Shown here: piece by piece, positions 17,542 through 25,449 of the stretch
Layout of the letters: each line of letters starts with the position of its first letter
Position numbering within the stretch: position 1 is the stretch's first letter
NCBI RefSeq assembly: GCF_014701095.1
Contig: NZ_AP023439.1
Location: 4,390,001 to 4,454,000 of the forward strand
Reading direction: 5' to 3'
DNA: 64,000 bases
Origin: Streptomyces tuirus
GTDB taxonomy: Bacteria; Actinomycetota; Actinomycetes; Streptomycetales; Streptomycetaceae
Notes under the pieces: model-generated
The model's database searches: none
Seen by the model: the letters and a program-made list of their open reading frames with translations, nothing else
What the model was told of the DNA's origin: nothing
Made by a program: the position numbers and the translations under genes

Positions 17542-18423
17542 ATGGCGCTCATCGCTCTCGCCGCCGACAAGGGTTCCCCCGGCGTCACCACCGCGGCCGT
17601 CGCACTGTCGGCGGTCTGGCCGCGGCGTGTCCTGCTCGCCGAGGCCGACCCGGCGGGCGGTGACCTCGTCTACCGCAGTGCCGCCGCGCACGGCGGACCG
17701 CTCAACCCCAACACCGGCATGCTGTCCATCGCCGCCACCGCGCGCCGCGGCCTCGTACCCGACCAGCTCTGGGACCACGTACAGCCGCTGAGCGGCGGGC
17801 TCGAGGTCCTCGTCGGGCTCGGGATCGCCGAACAGGCCGCCGGACTCGCCGGGTTGTGGCCCACCCTCGGGCACGCCTTCCACTCCCTCGCCGACTCCCC
17901 GCACGCCGCCGCCGACGTCATCGCCGACTGCGGACGCATCAGTGGCGACACTCCGGCCCTGGAACTGTTCCCGCACGCCGCGCTCGTGCTGCTCGTCTCG
18001 CGCACCGAGCCGGAGGCCATCGCCCGCGTCCGTGACCGCGCCGCCGCCCTCGCCGGCAAGCTGCACGGCGGATCGCGCGGCGCCGCGAGCCTCGGCACCC
18101 CGATGATCGGTGTCGTCCTGATCGCCGACACCGGCACGGCCGGCAAGCTCGCCTCGCAGGTCAACGACATGCTCGTGCACGCCCAGACCGGTGCCCGCGT
18201 GGTCGGCACCATCGCCGACGACCCGGCCGGCGCCGACCAGCTGGCCGGCCGCAGGCGCGGCCGCCTCGACAAGTCGCTGCTGATCCGCTCGGCCCGCAAG
18301 GTCGCCGCCGACCTCTACCAGCAGTACGGCGCCGCCTGGGCCGCCTCCGCCCAGGCCAACCAGGCACCCCAGGCCCACCACGCCCCGGGCCAGATGCAGG
18401 GCCACGCGGGGGCCGGCGCATGA
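17542..18423 (+). CDS. TadZ/CpaE-like MinD-family protein
   Basis: 293 residues from ATG 17542. The N-terminus ALAADKGSPGVTTAAVALSAV is a MinD/ParA-type deviant Walker A in which the second Lys is Val (GVTT for GKTT), so nucleotide binding may be altered or lost. LLAEADPAGGD matches the Walker A' Asp region, and VIADCGRISG the Walker B region. TadZ/CpaE proteins localise the pilus machine. The C-terminus is Gln/Ala/His-rich and low-complexity. The stop overlaps the TadA start by 4 bases. Confidence 0.82.
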   Translation: MALIALAADKGSPGVTTAAVALSAVWPRRVLLAEADPAGGDLVYRSAAAHGGPLNPNTGMLSIAATARRGLVPDQLWDHVQPLSGGLEVLVGLGIAEQAAGLAGLWPTLGHAFHSLADSPHAAADVIADCGRISGDTPALELFPHAALVLLVSRTEPEAIARVRDRAAALAGKLHGGSRGAASLGTPMIGVVLIADTGTAGKLASQVNDMLVHAQTGARVVGTIADDPAGADQLAGRRRGRLDKSLLIRSARKVAADLYQQYGAAWAASAQANQAPQAHHAPGQMQGHAGAGA

Positions 18424-19727
18424 CCGCTGTCGACCACCAGTTGGTCAAGCGGTTCCGCCAGGACGCCGGCGACCGCATCGCCGAGCAGCGCCGGCAGGAC
18501 CAAGTCGCGGGCGTCACCCCGATGTCCACGGAGGACGAACGGCAGTACGCCCGGGCCGTCATAGCCCAGATCCTGGAGGAGTACGCCCGCGCCGAGATCA
18601 ACGCGGGCCGTACGCCGCTGGACGCCGAGACCGAGGAGCAGTACGCGGCAGCCGTGCACGCCGCGCTGTTCGGCGTCGGCCGGCTCCAGCCGCTGCTGGA
18701 CAACCCCGAGGTCGAGAACATCGACATCAACGGCTGCGACCAGGTGTTCATCGGGTACGCCGACGGCCGCGAGGTGCAGGGCGACCCCGTCGCCGAGACC
18801 GACGAGGAGCTCATCGAGCTCATCCAGGTGCTCGGCGCGTACTCCGGTCTGTCCTCCCGGCCCTTCGACTCGGCCAACCCGCAGCTCGACCTGCGCCTGC
18901 CCGACGGCTCGCGTCTGTCGGCCGTCATGGACGTCACCCGGCGCCCCGCCCTGTCCATCCGCCGCGCGCGCATGGGCAAGGTGTTTATCTCCGACCTCGT
19001 CGGCAACGGCACCCTGTCGCCCGAGGTCGCCCACTTCATGGCCTGCGCGGTCCGCGCCCGCAAGAACATCATGATCGCCGGCGCCACCAACGCCGGAAAG
19101 ACCACGCTCCTGCGCGCCCTCGCCAACGAGATCCCGCCCCACGAGCGCCTCATCACCGTCGAACGGGCCCTGGAGCTGGGCCTCGACACCTTCCCCGACC
19201 TGCACCCCAACGTCGTCGCCTTCGAGGAGCGCCTGCCCAACTCCGAGGGCCAGGGCACCATTTCGATGGCGGAACTGGTGCGACGCTCGCTGCGTATGAA
19301 CCCCTCCCGCGTCATCGTCGGTGAGGTCCTCGGCGACGAGATCGTCACCATGCTCAACGCCATGTCGCAGGGCAACGACGGCTCCCTGTCCACGATCCAC
19401 GCCAACAGCTCGCACGAGGTCTTCAACCGTATTTCCACCTACGCGCTGCAGGCCACGGAACGGCTGCCCATCGAGGCCAGCCAGATGCTGATCGCGGGCG
19501 CGGTCAACTTCGTCGTCTTCATCCAGCGGCGCAACAACTACGGCAGCGGCGGCCGCCTCCAGCGCATGGTCACCTCCGTCCGCGAGGTCAACGGCGTCGA
19601 CGGACGCGTGCTGTCCAGCGAGGTGTTCGCGGAGGCCCCCGACGGCCGGATCGTGCCGCACGCCCCCATAGCCTGCCTGGAGGAACTGATGGCACACGGC
19701 TACCGGCCGACCGGGACCTGGGGGTGA
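18420..19727 (+). CDS. tadA: TadA/CpaF secretion ATPase
   Basis: 435 residues, the usual length for the family. The N-terminal domain has VENIDINGCDQVFIGY and LDLRLPDGSRLSAVMDV. The ATPase core has Walker A GATNAGKTTLL, an Asp-box-like region HPNVVAFEERLPNSEGQG, Walker B-like RMNPSRVIVGEVLGDE and the His box GSLSTIHANSS. It is a hexameric VirB11/PulE-type motor that drives Flp pilin assembly with TadB and TadC. Cotranscribed with neighbours (ATGA overlap upstream, 7-base gap downstream). Confidence 0.93.
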   Translation: MTAVDHQLVKRFRQDAGDRIAEQRRQDQVAGVTPMSTEDERQYARAVIAQILEEYARAEINAGRTPLDAETEEQYAAAVHAALFGVGRLQPLLDNPEVENIDINGCDQVFIGYADGREVQGDPVAETDEELIELIQVLGAYSGLSSRPFDSANPQLDLRLPDGSRLSAVMDVTRRPALSIRRARMGKVFISDLVGNGTLSPEVAHFMACAVRARKNIMIAGATNAGKTTLLRALANEIPPHERLITVERALELGLDTFPDLHPNVVAFEERLPNSEGQGTISMAELVRRSLRMNPSRVIVGEVLGDEIVTMLNAMSQGNDGSLSTIHANSSHEVFNRISTYALQATERLPIEASQMLIAGAVNFVVFIQRRNNYGSGGRLQRMVTSVREVNGVDGRVLSSEVFAEAPDGRIVPHAPIACLEELMAHGYRPTGTWG

Positions 19728-19734
19728 GCCGGGA

Positions 19735-20724
19735 ATGACCACGAACCTCGCGGCACTCGGCTCGCTCGGCTCCATGGGCGGCCTGTTCTCCACCACCGTC
19801 CTGTACTCGATAGGGAGCGGTGTCGCCGTCGGCGGCGGCCTCGCCCTCCTCCTCATCGCCGTACGGGGGCTGCCCGCTAAGCCCGACCACGAGAAGCAGA
19901 AGGCCGCCGAGCGGGCGAGCGAACTGATCCGCTTCGCCGGCCGGCGCGGCTCGCTCGCCGCCATCGTCGGCCTGGTCGTCCTCGTCCTCACCCGCTGGGC
20001 GGTCGCTGGCCTCGCGGCCGGTGTCCTCGTCTTCTTCTGGGACCGCCTGTTCGGCGGAGCCGGTGAGGAACGGGCCGCCATGCGCCGCGTGGAGGCCCTG
20101 GCCTCCTGGACGGAGTCCCTGCGCGACACCATCGCCGGCGCCGTGGGCCTGGAGCAGGCCATCCCGGCCTCCGCCCGCGCCGCGGCCCCCGTCCTGCGGC
20201 CCCACCTCGACGCCCTCGTCGACCGGCTGCGCGCCCGCACCCCGCTGCCCGAGGCGCTCCAGCAGCTCGCCGACGAGATCGACGACGCCTCCGCCGACAT
20301 CATCGTCGCGGCCCTCATCCTCAACGCCCGCCTGCGCGGCCCGGGTCTGCGCCAGGTCCTCGGCGCCCTGGCCAAGTCGGCCCGCGAGGAGGTCGACATG
20401 CGCCAGCGGGTCATGGCCCAGCGCGCGTCGACCCGCAGGTCCGTGCAGATCGTCGTCGCGGTCTCCATCGCCTTCGTCCTCGGCCTGTCGATCTTCAACC
20501 GCGACTTCGTCGCGCCGTACGGAACGGCCGTCGGCCAGCTCGTCCTGGCCTGTGTCTGCGGCCTGTTCGCGCTCGGCTTCTGGTGGCTGCGCAAGCTGTC
20601 CACCATCGAGACGCCCGAGCGCTTCCTGGTCCGTGACGAGGCCTCCGTCCAGTTCGTCCGCCCCAGGACGCCGTCGCACGCGCAGTCCCAGCAGCGGATG
20701 CCGCAGGAAGAAGGGGCACGCTGA
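19735..20724 (+). CDS. tadB: TadB-like pilus platform protein
   Basis: 329 residues. An N-terminal helix (VGGGLALLLIAVRGL), a second helix pair around 80-105, then the cytoplasmic GspF-type domain containing ASWTESLRDTIAGAVGLEQAI and an ALQQLADEIDDASADIIVAAL stretch, followed by two C-terminal membrane helices (VSIAFVLGLSIF; LVLACVCGLFALGFWWL). TadB and TadC together form the inner-membrane platform rotated by TadA. The stop TGA shares its last base with the ATG of tadC. Confidence 0.88.
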   Translation: MTTNLAALGSLGSMGGLFSTTVLYSIGSGVAVGGGLALLLIAVRGLPAKPDHEKQKAAERASELIRFAGRRGSLAAIVGLVVLVLTRWAVAGLAAGVLVFFWDRLFGGAGEERAAMRRVEALASWTESLRDTIAGAVGLEQAIPASARAAAPVLRPHLDALVDRLRARTPLPEALQQLADEIDDASADIIVAALILNARLRGPGLRQVLGALAKSAREEVDMRQRVMAQRASTRRSVQIVVAVSIAFVLGLSIFNRDFVAPYGTAVGQLVLACVCGLFALGFWWLRKLSTIETPERFLVRDEASVQFVRPRTPSHAQSQQRMPQEEGAR

Positions 20725-21647
20725 TGGACCTCACGATGCCGCTCGTCGTCGGCGCCGTCATCGGCCTGGGCATCTACGCCCTCGTCCGCGCCCTGATGCC
20801 CAGCAAGCGCAGCGCGATCTCCCAGGTCGCGCGGATCGACGCGATGCGGGCCCGCGGCTCGGCCTACGAGTCGGCCCGCGCCGAGCGCGAGAAGGGGCGC
20901 CTGGGCGCGCTGCGGGCCGAAGTCGGCCTGCGCGTCTCGGAGTTCTACCTCCAGCAGGGATGGGAGCAGCGCTCGCTGCGCGCGGACCTGGCGGTGCTGG
21001 ACCGCAGCTGGGAGAAGTTCCTGGCGACGAAGGCGCTGCTGGGCGTGGCCGGCCTGTTCTTCGGCCCGTTCCTGTTCGCCATCGTCTACACGCTGGGCTT
21101 CGGCCGCAGCCCGATCATCCCGGTCTGGCTGGCCCTGCTCTTCGCGGTCGTCTTCTTCTTCCTGCCCGACCTGGAGGTACGGCGCGACGCCGCCGAGAAG
21201 CGGCGCGACCTGCGGCGTGTGATCGGCGCCTACCTCGACCTGGTGTCGATGAGCCTCGCCGGCGGACGCGGTCTGCCCGAGGCGCTGATGGCGGCGGCCG
21301 AGATCTCCGACGGCTGGGCCAACCAGCGCATCCGCAACGCCCTGTCCGACGCCCGCATCACCGGCGTCAGCCAGTGGCAGGCACTCGGCGCGCTGGGCGA
21401 GGAGATCGGCGTCGAGGAACTCAAGGACCTCTCCGCCTCCCTGGCCCTGGTCGCGGACGACGGTGCCAAGGTCCGCGAGTCCCTCGCCTCCCGCGCCGAG
21501 ACCATGCGGCACCGCGAACTCGCCGAGATCGAGGGCAGCGCGGGCGAGAAGTCCCAGTCGATGCTCGTCGCGCAGCTGCTGCTGTGCGCCGGGTTCCTGG
21601 TGTTCCTGATCTTTCCGGCGGCGATGCGGGTGTTCCAGGTGCAGTGA
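20724..21647 (+). CDS. tadC: TadC-like pilus platform protein
   Basis: 307 residues, a GspF/T2SSF-type protein. One helix at the N-terminus (PLVVGAVIGLGIYALVRAL), a double membrane segment at about 105-155 (FGPFLFAIVYTL; LALLFAVVFFFLPDLEV), the conserved cytoplasmic helical domain DLRRVIGAYLDLVSMSLAGG with LPEALMAAAE, and a C-terminal helix. Partner of TadB; the one-base overlap implies coupled translation. A gap of 100 bases then precedes the pilin gene. Confidence 0.88.
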   Translation: MDLTMPLVVGAVIGLGIYALVRALMPSKRSAISQVARIDAMRARGSAYESARAEREKGRLGALRAEVGLRVSEFYLQQGWEQRSLRADLAVLDRSWEKFLATKALLGVAGLFFGPFLFAIVYTLGFGRSPIIPVWLALLFAVVFFFLPDLEVRRDAAEKRRDLRRVIGAYLDLVSMSLAGGRGLPEALMAAAEISDGWANQRIRNALSDARITGVSQWQALGALGEEIGVEELKDLSASLALVADDGAKVRESLASRAETMRHRELAEIEGSAGEKSQSMLVAQLLLCAGFLVFLIFPAAMRVFQVQ

Positions 21648-21747
21648 GCCGTGCGTGAGCCTTGCGGTGAGCTCGCGCTGAGCTCGCGGTGAGCGACCTT
21701 CACAACTCCAGAACTTCCGTGAACCGATTTCGAAAGGACAAGACGTC

Positions 21748-21999
21748 ATGAACGGACGCAACTTCCACACCGGCATTCCTGCCGTGGACTTCCTCGTCAC
21801 CTTCCTCCAGGCCCGCACCGAGCGGGCCCGCTCCGGGGAGCTGGACCGCGGTGCCTCCGCGGTCGAGTGGGTCATCATTTCCGCGGTCGTCGTGGCGATC
21901 GTCGGTGTCGTGGCCGCCATCATCAACGCCGCGCTCAGCGAGGGCGCCAACAAGGTCGGCGACTGCATCAAGGGTGCGGACGCGGGCAAGACCTGCTGA
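21748..21999 (+). CDS. Flp-type pilin
   Basis: 83 residues with GAAAGGA upstream of ATG 21748. After a 39-residue cytoplasmic segment, DRGASAVEWVIISAVVVAIVGVVAAIINAAL is the class III prepilin signature: Gly before the mature N-terminus, Glu at position +5 (A-S-A-V-E), then the hydrophobic assembly helix. The leader is much longer than in typical Flp pilins. Two Cys (DCIKGADAGKTC) near the C-terminus could form a disulfide. Processing would be by the prepilin peptidase at 32210-32938. Confidence 0.82.
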   Translation: MNGRNFHTGIPAVDFLVTFLQARTERARSGELDRGASAVEWVIISAVVVAIVGVVAAIINAALSEGANKVGDCIKGADAGKTC

Positions 22000-22054
22000 T
22001 CGCCTCAGGGCCATCAGGACCATCAGGAGCATCAGAGCAACGGGGTTCACGGGG

Positions 22055-22516
22055 ATGCCGGCAGACGTCAGCAGACGGGTACGCCGCTGGGTGCGGGCCG
22101 CACGGGAACGGGCGGCCACCCGCGGTGACTCAGGCATGACCGCGATCGAGTTCGTGCTGCTCACCCCGGTCCTCTTCTTCATGATCTTCGCGACCGTGCA
22201 GTTCGCCCTGTACTTCTTCGCGGACCACGTCGCCCAGGCGGCGGCCCAGGCCGGAGCCCGCAAGGCCCGCGCGACGGCCGACGAACAGCCGGGCGCGTGG
22301 CGGGGCGAGGCGCGCGACGTCGTCGACAGCTACATCCGCCAGCTCGGCCCCCAACTGGTCCTGTCCCCGGACGTGACGATGGTGCAGCCGGAGCAGAACA
22401 CGGTGGGCGTGGAGATCGCGGCGCGGGTCCCGACGGTGTTCCCCGGGCTGGATCTGACGGTGCACGCGCAGTCGGTGGGGCCGGTGGAGCGGTTCGTACA
22501 GGAAGAGGGCAACTGA
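22055..22516 (+). CDS. TadE-like pseudopilin
   Basis: 153 residues from ATG 22055 (MPADVSRRVRRWV). A basic N-terminal segment is followed by GDSGMTAIEFVLLTPVLFFMIFATVQFAL, with the prepilin-like G/MTAIEF site and helix typical of TadE. A soluble domain of about 90 residues follows, beta-rich at its end (VGVEIAARVPTVFPGL). TadE-like minor pilins are needed for assembly. The next gene begins immediately after its stop. Confidence 0.85.
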   Translation: MPADVSRRVRRWVRAARERAATRGDSGMTAIEFVLLTPVLFFMIFATVQFALYFFADHVAQAAAQAGARKARATADEQPGAWRGEARDVVDSYIRQLGPQLVLSPDVTMVQPEQNTVGVEIAARVPTVFPGLDLTVHAQSVGPVERFVQEEGN

Positions 22517-22945
22517 ATGTCCGTCCCTTCCCCCGCCCGGGGCCGCCGGCCCGTGGACGACAGGGGCTTGTCCACCGTCGAGGTCGTGATCCTCGCGCCG
22601 GTGATGATCCTCTTCATCCTGGTCCTGGTGGCCTTCGGCCAGCTCGTGGACGGCCGCGGCGCACTCGACGGAGCGGCCCGGGACGCGGCCCGCGCGGGTT
22701 CGATCCAGAAGGACCACGCGACGGCCATGGCCGAGGCCAGGAAGGCCGCCGAGGCGAACCTGGCGGACGTCTGCTCGGGCCCGGTGACCGTCACTCAGAC
22801 CAGCCGGGGCTTCGAACCGGACACCATCTTCACGGTCGAGGTGAGCTGCCAGGTGCGAGGTCTCGCCATGCTCGGCCTCGACATCCCGACGACCCTGTCG
22901 GCGAGCTTCAGCTCCCCGCTCGACCCGTTCCGGAGGTCGGTGTGA
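22517..22945 (+). CDS. TadE/TadF-like pseudopilin
   Basis: 142 residues. DDRGLSTVEVVILAPVMILFILVLVAFG is the prepilin-like region (Gly, then Glu at +5). The soluble part has an ARDAARAGSIQKDHA helix and a beta segment with two Cys (DVCSGPVTV, VSCQVRG) that may pair. The 3' end overlaps the next GTG by 4 bases. Confidence 0.83.
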   Translation: MSVPSPARGRRPVDDRGLSTVEVVILAPVMILFILVLVAFGQLVDGRGALDGAARDAARAGSIQKDHATAMAEARKAAEANLADVCSGPVTVTQTSRGFEPDTIFTVEVSCQVRGLAMLGLDIPTTLSASFSSPLDPFRRSV

Positions 22946-23412
22946 GACGCCTTCGGTCCTTCGGGCCGGGCTGGTGGGCGGCCCGTCGCGCACGGCTTGA
23001 CGACCGCGGCTCCGGCGCCGGCGCGGTCATCATCTTCACGCTCGTCTTCCTCTCCCTCTCCGCGTTCGTCATCGACGGCGGCATGTCCATCTCCAAGCGG
23101 GAACGCGCCGCCGACATCGCCGAACAGGCGGCTCGTTACGCGGCCCAGGACATCGACCGCGACGCGCTCTACGAGAACGAGGGCGGCCCTGCCCCGATCA
23201 ACTTCGAGAACTGCGACGCCCGCGTGAAGGCCTTCGCCCGCGAGTTGGACATGACGGGCGCGGACATCGGCGCGACCCACTGCGTGGCGGCGGACGCCGA
23301 GCAGGTACAGGTCGAGGTCCAGCTCACCTACTCCCCGGTCTTCACGGGCATGTTCTACGGCGGCGACGTGGTGGTCCACGGCGAAGCGGTGGCGCAGAAC
23401 GAGGTCGGCTGA
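22942..23412 (+). CDS. TadG-like short pilus-associated protein
   Basis: 156 residues from GTG 22942. LDDRGSGAGAVIIFTLVFLSLSAFVIDGGMSISKRERAADIAEQAAR matches the conserved N-terminus of TadG-type proteins (first helix, then DGG and an A-x-x-AD-x-AEQAAR helix). Family members often carry a long von Willebrand-type domain; this one is short, ending after about 100 further residues with two Cys (ENCDARV, ATHCVAA). Last gene of the operon before the accessory island. Confidence 0.82.
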   Translation: MRRLRSFGPGWWAARRARLDDRGSGAGAVIIFTLVFLSLSAFVIDGGMSISKRERAADIAEQAARYAAQDIDRDALYENEGGPAPINFENCDARVKAFARELDMTGADIGATHCVAADAEQVQVEVQLTYSPVFTGMFYGGDVVVHGEAVAQNEVG

Positions 23413-23717
23413 GCCGGTCCGGAACATTCGGCGAATCTGCACACCGTTCACCGTGAGGTCGGGATGGAGCGGGGCAGAAACCGAGGCCGGCTCATTTCCC
23501 ACCCTGCGGAACGCATTTCGGCACCGCGAAGTGGCAGAAGATGTGAAGACCGTCGGGTCTGCGACGACCGAATGGTCACACCCGTGAATTCCGGCCCGGA
23601 AATCCCCCCGGATCCATATCCACGGACTGGGCACTGACTGGCCGCCCCTTCTTCCGACGTGCTTTGATCGATCACGCTCGAGCACTTCGAATTATTGAAC
23701 GAAGGGAACCGCCTTCC
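23413..23717 (+). other. Intergenic region before the double-glycine-type peptide
   Basis: 305 bases without a gene. The last 60 bases are AT-richer than the surroundings (CTTCGAATTATTGAACGAAG region), suggesting a promoter and UTR for the small peptide gene. I could not assign a -35/-10 pair. No terminator hairpin for the pilus operon is obvious. Confidence 0.4.
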
Positions 23718-23948
23718 ATGGCCTTCACCCCGCAGATCCAGACCGCCCAGATGTCCGACGCGGAGCTGGACTCCATCGCCGGCGGCCAGGCGGGCGGTGT
23801 TGCCGCGGGTGCCGGCGCCGCAGCCGGTCTCTACGTCGAGACCACGGCCGCCGGCCTCACCGCCGGCGTCGGCGGCGGCCTGGGCCTCGCCGTCTCGCCG
23901 CAGGGCATAGCGGCGGACCTGCACCTCAACGCGGCCGTCGCTTCCTGA
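23718..23948 (+). CDS. Putative double-glycine-leader (bacteriocin/RiPP-like) peptide
   Basis: 76 residues from ATG 23718 with GAAGGGA upstream. The N-terminal 25 residues include MSDAELDSIAGG, the sequence style of class II bacteriocin, Nif11 and lanthipeptide leaders (ELxxIAGG), with predicted cleavage after GG. The remaining 51 residues are Gly/Ala-rich with several GxxxG-like spacings (VAAGAGAAAG, LTAGVGGGLGLAV), no Cys, and few Ser/Thr. That argues against lanthionine or thiazole chemistry and for an unmodified membrane-active or matrix peptide. No modification enzyme or peptidase-containing transporter lies nearby. Followed by a strong terminator. A secreted structural peptide is the main alternative. 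Confidence 0.55.
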   Translation: MAFTPQIQTAQMSDAELDSIAGGQAGGVAAGAGAAAGLYVETTAAGLTAGVGGGLGLAVSPQGIAADLHLNAAVAS

Positions 23949-23962
23949 CGCACGCGCTAGAA

Positions 23963-23994
23963 ATGGGCCCCGGATCTCCGGATCCGGGGCCCAT
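23963..23994. terminator. Bidirectional terminator hairpin
   Basis: A perfect 14-base stem, ATGGGCCCCGGATC / GATCCGGGGCCCAT, with loop TCCG. It lies between the peptide gene (+) and the convergent WXG100-like gene (-) and can serve both. Confidence 0.85.
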
Positions 23995-24013
23995 TCACGT
24001 CTCGCCCGGCGGC

Positions 24014-24367
24014 CTACTTCCCCCCGCCATCCCCTTCACGGCCCTTACCGCCCCGCTTGTCCTCGGTCTTCATGGCGTCGTTCACCTTCTTGGCGAGTTC
24101 GTCATCGAGCTTCTTGAACTCGCGCACGACGGCATCGGACATACTCGCCAGCGCATCGAGCTGCTGCGTGATGTCCTCGCGCCCGTCTTCCCAGTTGGAC
24201 TCGAAATCGCCGAGCGCGTCATTGACACTGCCGTCGCCGATGTCGTCCTTGTACGACTCGAAGAGCTTCTTGGTGTGATTCAGACGCGTCTTGAGGGACC
24301 GCAGCCGCCGCCCATAGCCCTCCAACTCGGTCAGCGGAAGCGCGAGGTCGCTCTTGCCCTTGCCCAT
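24014..24367 (-). CDS. WXG100-like helical protein
   Basis: 117 residues. Two long helices around FESNWEDGREDI, a W-x-x-G variant of the WXG turn shared with the paralogue at 1060-1374. The C-terminus is Lys/Asp/Gly-rich (KRGGKGREGDGGGK). Members of this superfamily are small secreted or chaperone-like partners of type VII-type systems. Last gene of a leftward unit: effector, immunity-like, 201-residue companion, then this gene. Confidence 0.72.
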   Translation of the reverse strand: MGKGKSDLALPLTELEGYGRRLRSLKTRLNHTKKLFESYKDDIGDGSVNDALGDFESNWEDGREDITQQLDALASMSDAVVREFKKLDDELAKKVNDAMKTEDKRGGKGREGDGGGK

Positions 24368-24392
24368 TCGGATCCCCCAGCGGGTCGGACGG

Positions 24393-24998
24393 TCAGATGA
24401 AGCGGAAGGTACTGGTCACAGCGTCGAAGATGTCATGGAAGGCGTCGGCCAGGTCCAGCACGGGGCTGGCTCCGGAGATGAGGACGACCTTGCCGGTGGC
24501 CCCCGGCAGGGGTACGTAGGTCTGTGTCAGCACCATCCGCAGGGTTCGGGTGTCGCCCTCCGCGACGGGCACGTCCTCCACGCCGTACGTGCGCGCGGCG
24601 GGGCCCACTTCCGGAATCTCGACGGTGGTCACCGTGCGCCAGGCGTCGCCCTCGCGGCGGGGCGTGATGGTGCGCAGGCTCTCCGCGATGGCCCGGGGGT
24701 CCGTGTCCAGGGCCACGCCCTGCTTGTTCTTCGCCCCGAGAACGGAGACGGTCACGGTCGCGGAGAGCGGGATACCGTCGAAGTTCTCCGCCATACAGCC
24801 CATGTACAGCGCGCCGGAATCGTGCGCGTCCTTGGCCATCTTGCGGAGCATGGTGGTCACGTCGGCACGATAGGGCGCCAACTCGGGCGTCTCGCGCACC
24901 CGCTCGTCGACGAGAGCGCGGACGGTGGCCTCACGACCCTCCGGGCGGATGTCGAACTCCCACCAGGATTCCGGTACCGCCAGCGAGAAACTGGGCAT
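24393..24998 (-). CDS. Companion protein of the WXG100 module, unknown function
   Basis: 201 residues, no signal peptide or membrane helix. Starts MPSFSLAVPESWWEFDI, then a helical part (VRALVDERVRETPELAPYR, VTTMLRKMAKDAHDSG), GALYMGC, and a beta-rich second half with two sheet-like repeats (VTTVEIPEVGPAART, LRMVLTQTYVPLPG) ending FDAVTSTFRFI. Twenty-five bases upstream of the WXG100-like gene on the same strand. I recall similar proteins beside WXG100 genes in actinomycetes; a chaperone or adaptor role is inference. The left-hand module (1-1374) has no visible copy. Confidence 0.6.
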   Translation of the reverse strand: MPSFSLAVPESWWEFDIRPEGREATVRALVDERVRETPELAPYRADVTTMLRKMAKDAHDSGALYMGCMAENFDGIPLSATVTVSVLGAKNKQGVALDTDPRAIAESLRTITPRREGDAWRTVTTVEIPEVGPAARTYGVEDVPVAEGDTRTLRMVLTQTYVPLPGATGKVVLISGASPVLDLADAFHDIFDAVTSTFRFI

Positions 24999-25030
24999 CG
25001 ATGCAACCTATTTCTTCCGGTCCACTTCAG

Positions 25031-25423
25031 TCACATGCTGATTCCGAGGTCGTTTCTGGCGATGTCGATCAGCCTGCTCTCCGGCACTGCAGGCGCCTTG
25101 TGTTCCAGGGTCCTGATGTGCTGGACGAACTCGTCGGGCAGAGCAAGGTGATACTTGGTCACATAGTAGGGGAGATCTTCGCGCCAGAGCCAAGTGCCGT
25201 CTGTGTACAGGGATCCGATGCCGGTCAATTCGGGTGCGTTCTGATCCAGAACATCCGGGCCCGCACTCATTTCGCTCCAGATCCCTGTGCCATTTCTGAG
25301 GTAAACGAGGATGCTGCTTTCGTCCGGCTCGCCCGAGGGTCTGACCGCATCCTTGATCGAACCGGTCTCCGCCAGCCCCCAGCCGGGAGAGAGCTCAGAG
25401 AAAAACCCTACGGGGCGAATCAT
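25031..25423 (-). CDS. Probable immunity protein for the adjacent effector
   Basis: 130 residues from ATG 25423 (MIRPVGFF), with AAGGAG five bases upstream; the frame to 25477 would overlap the effector end. An acidic cytosolic protein with LVYLRNGTGIWSEMSAGPDVLD, IGSLYTDGTWLWREDLPYYV and LPDEFVQHIR blocks, the sequence style of several actinobacterial immunity families. It starts 27 bases after the effector stop, the classic toxin-immunity order. No catalytic motif. Identification rests mainly on position and composition. Confidence 0.65.
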   Translation of the reverse strand: MIRPVGFFSELSPGWGLAETGSIKDAVRPSGEPDESSILVYLRNGTGIWSEMSAGPDVLDQNAPELTGIGSLYTDGTWLWREDLPYYVTKYHLALPDEFVQHIRTLEHKAPAVPESRLIDIARNDLGISM

Positions 25424-25449
25424 TGAAACTCCTTCGTGTGCCGCCGACT

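Noticed and set aside
18315..21989. 1224-codon open frame on the minus strand across the tad genes
   Set aside because: Antisense shadow caused by high third-position GC; the + strand has canonical TadA, TadB and TadC motifs.
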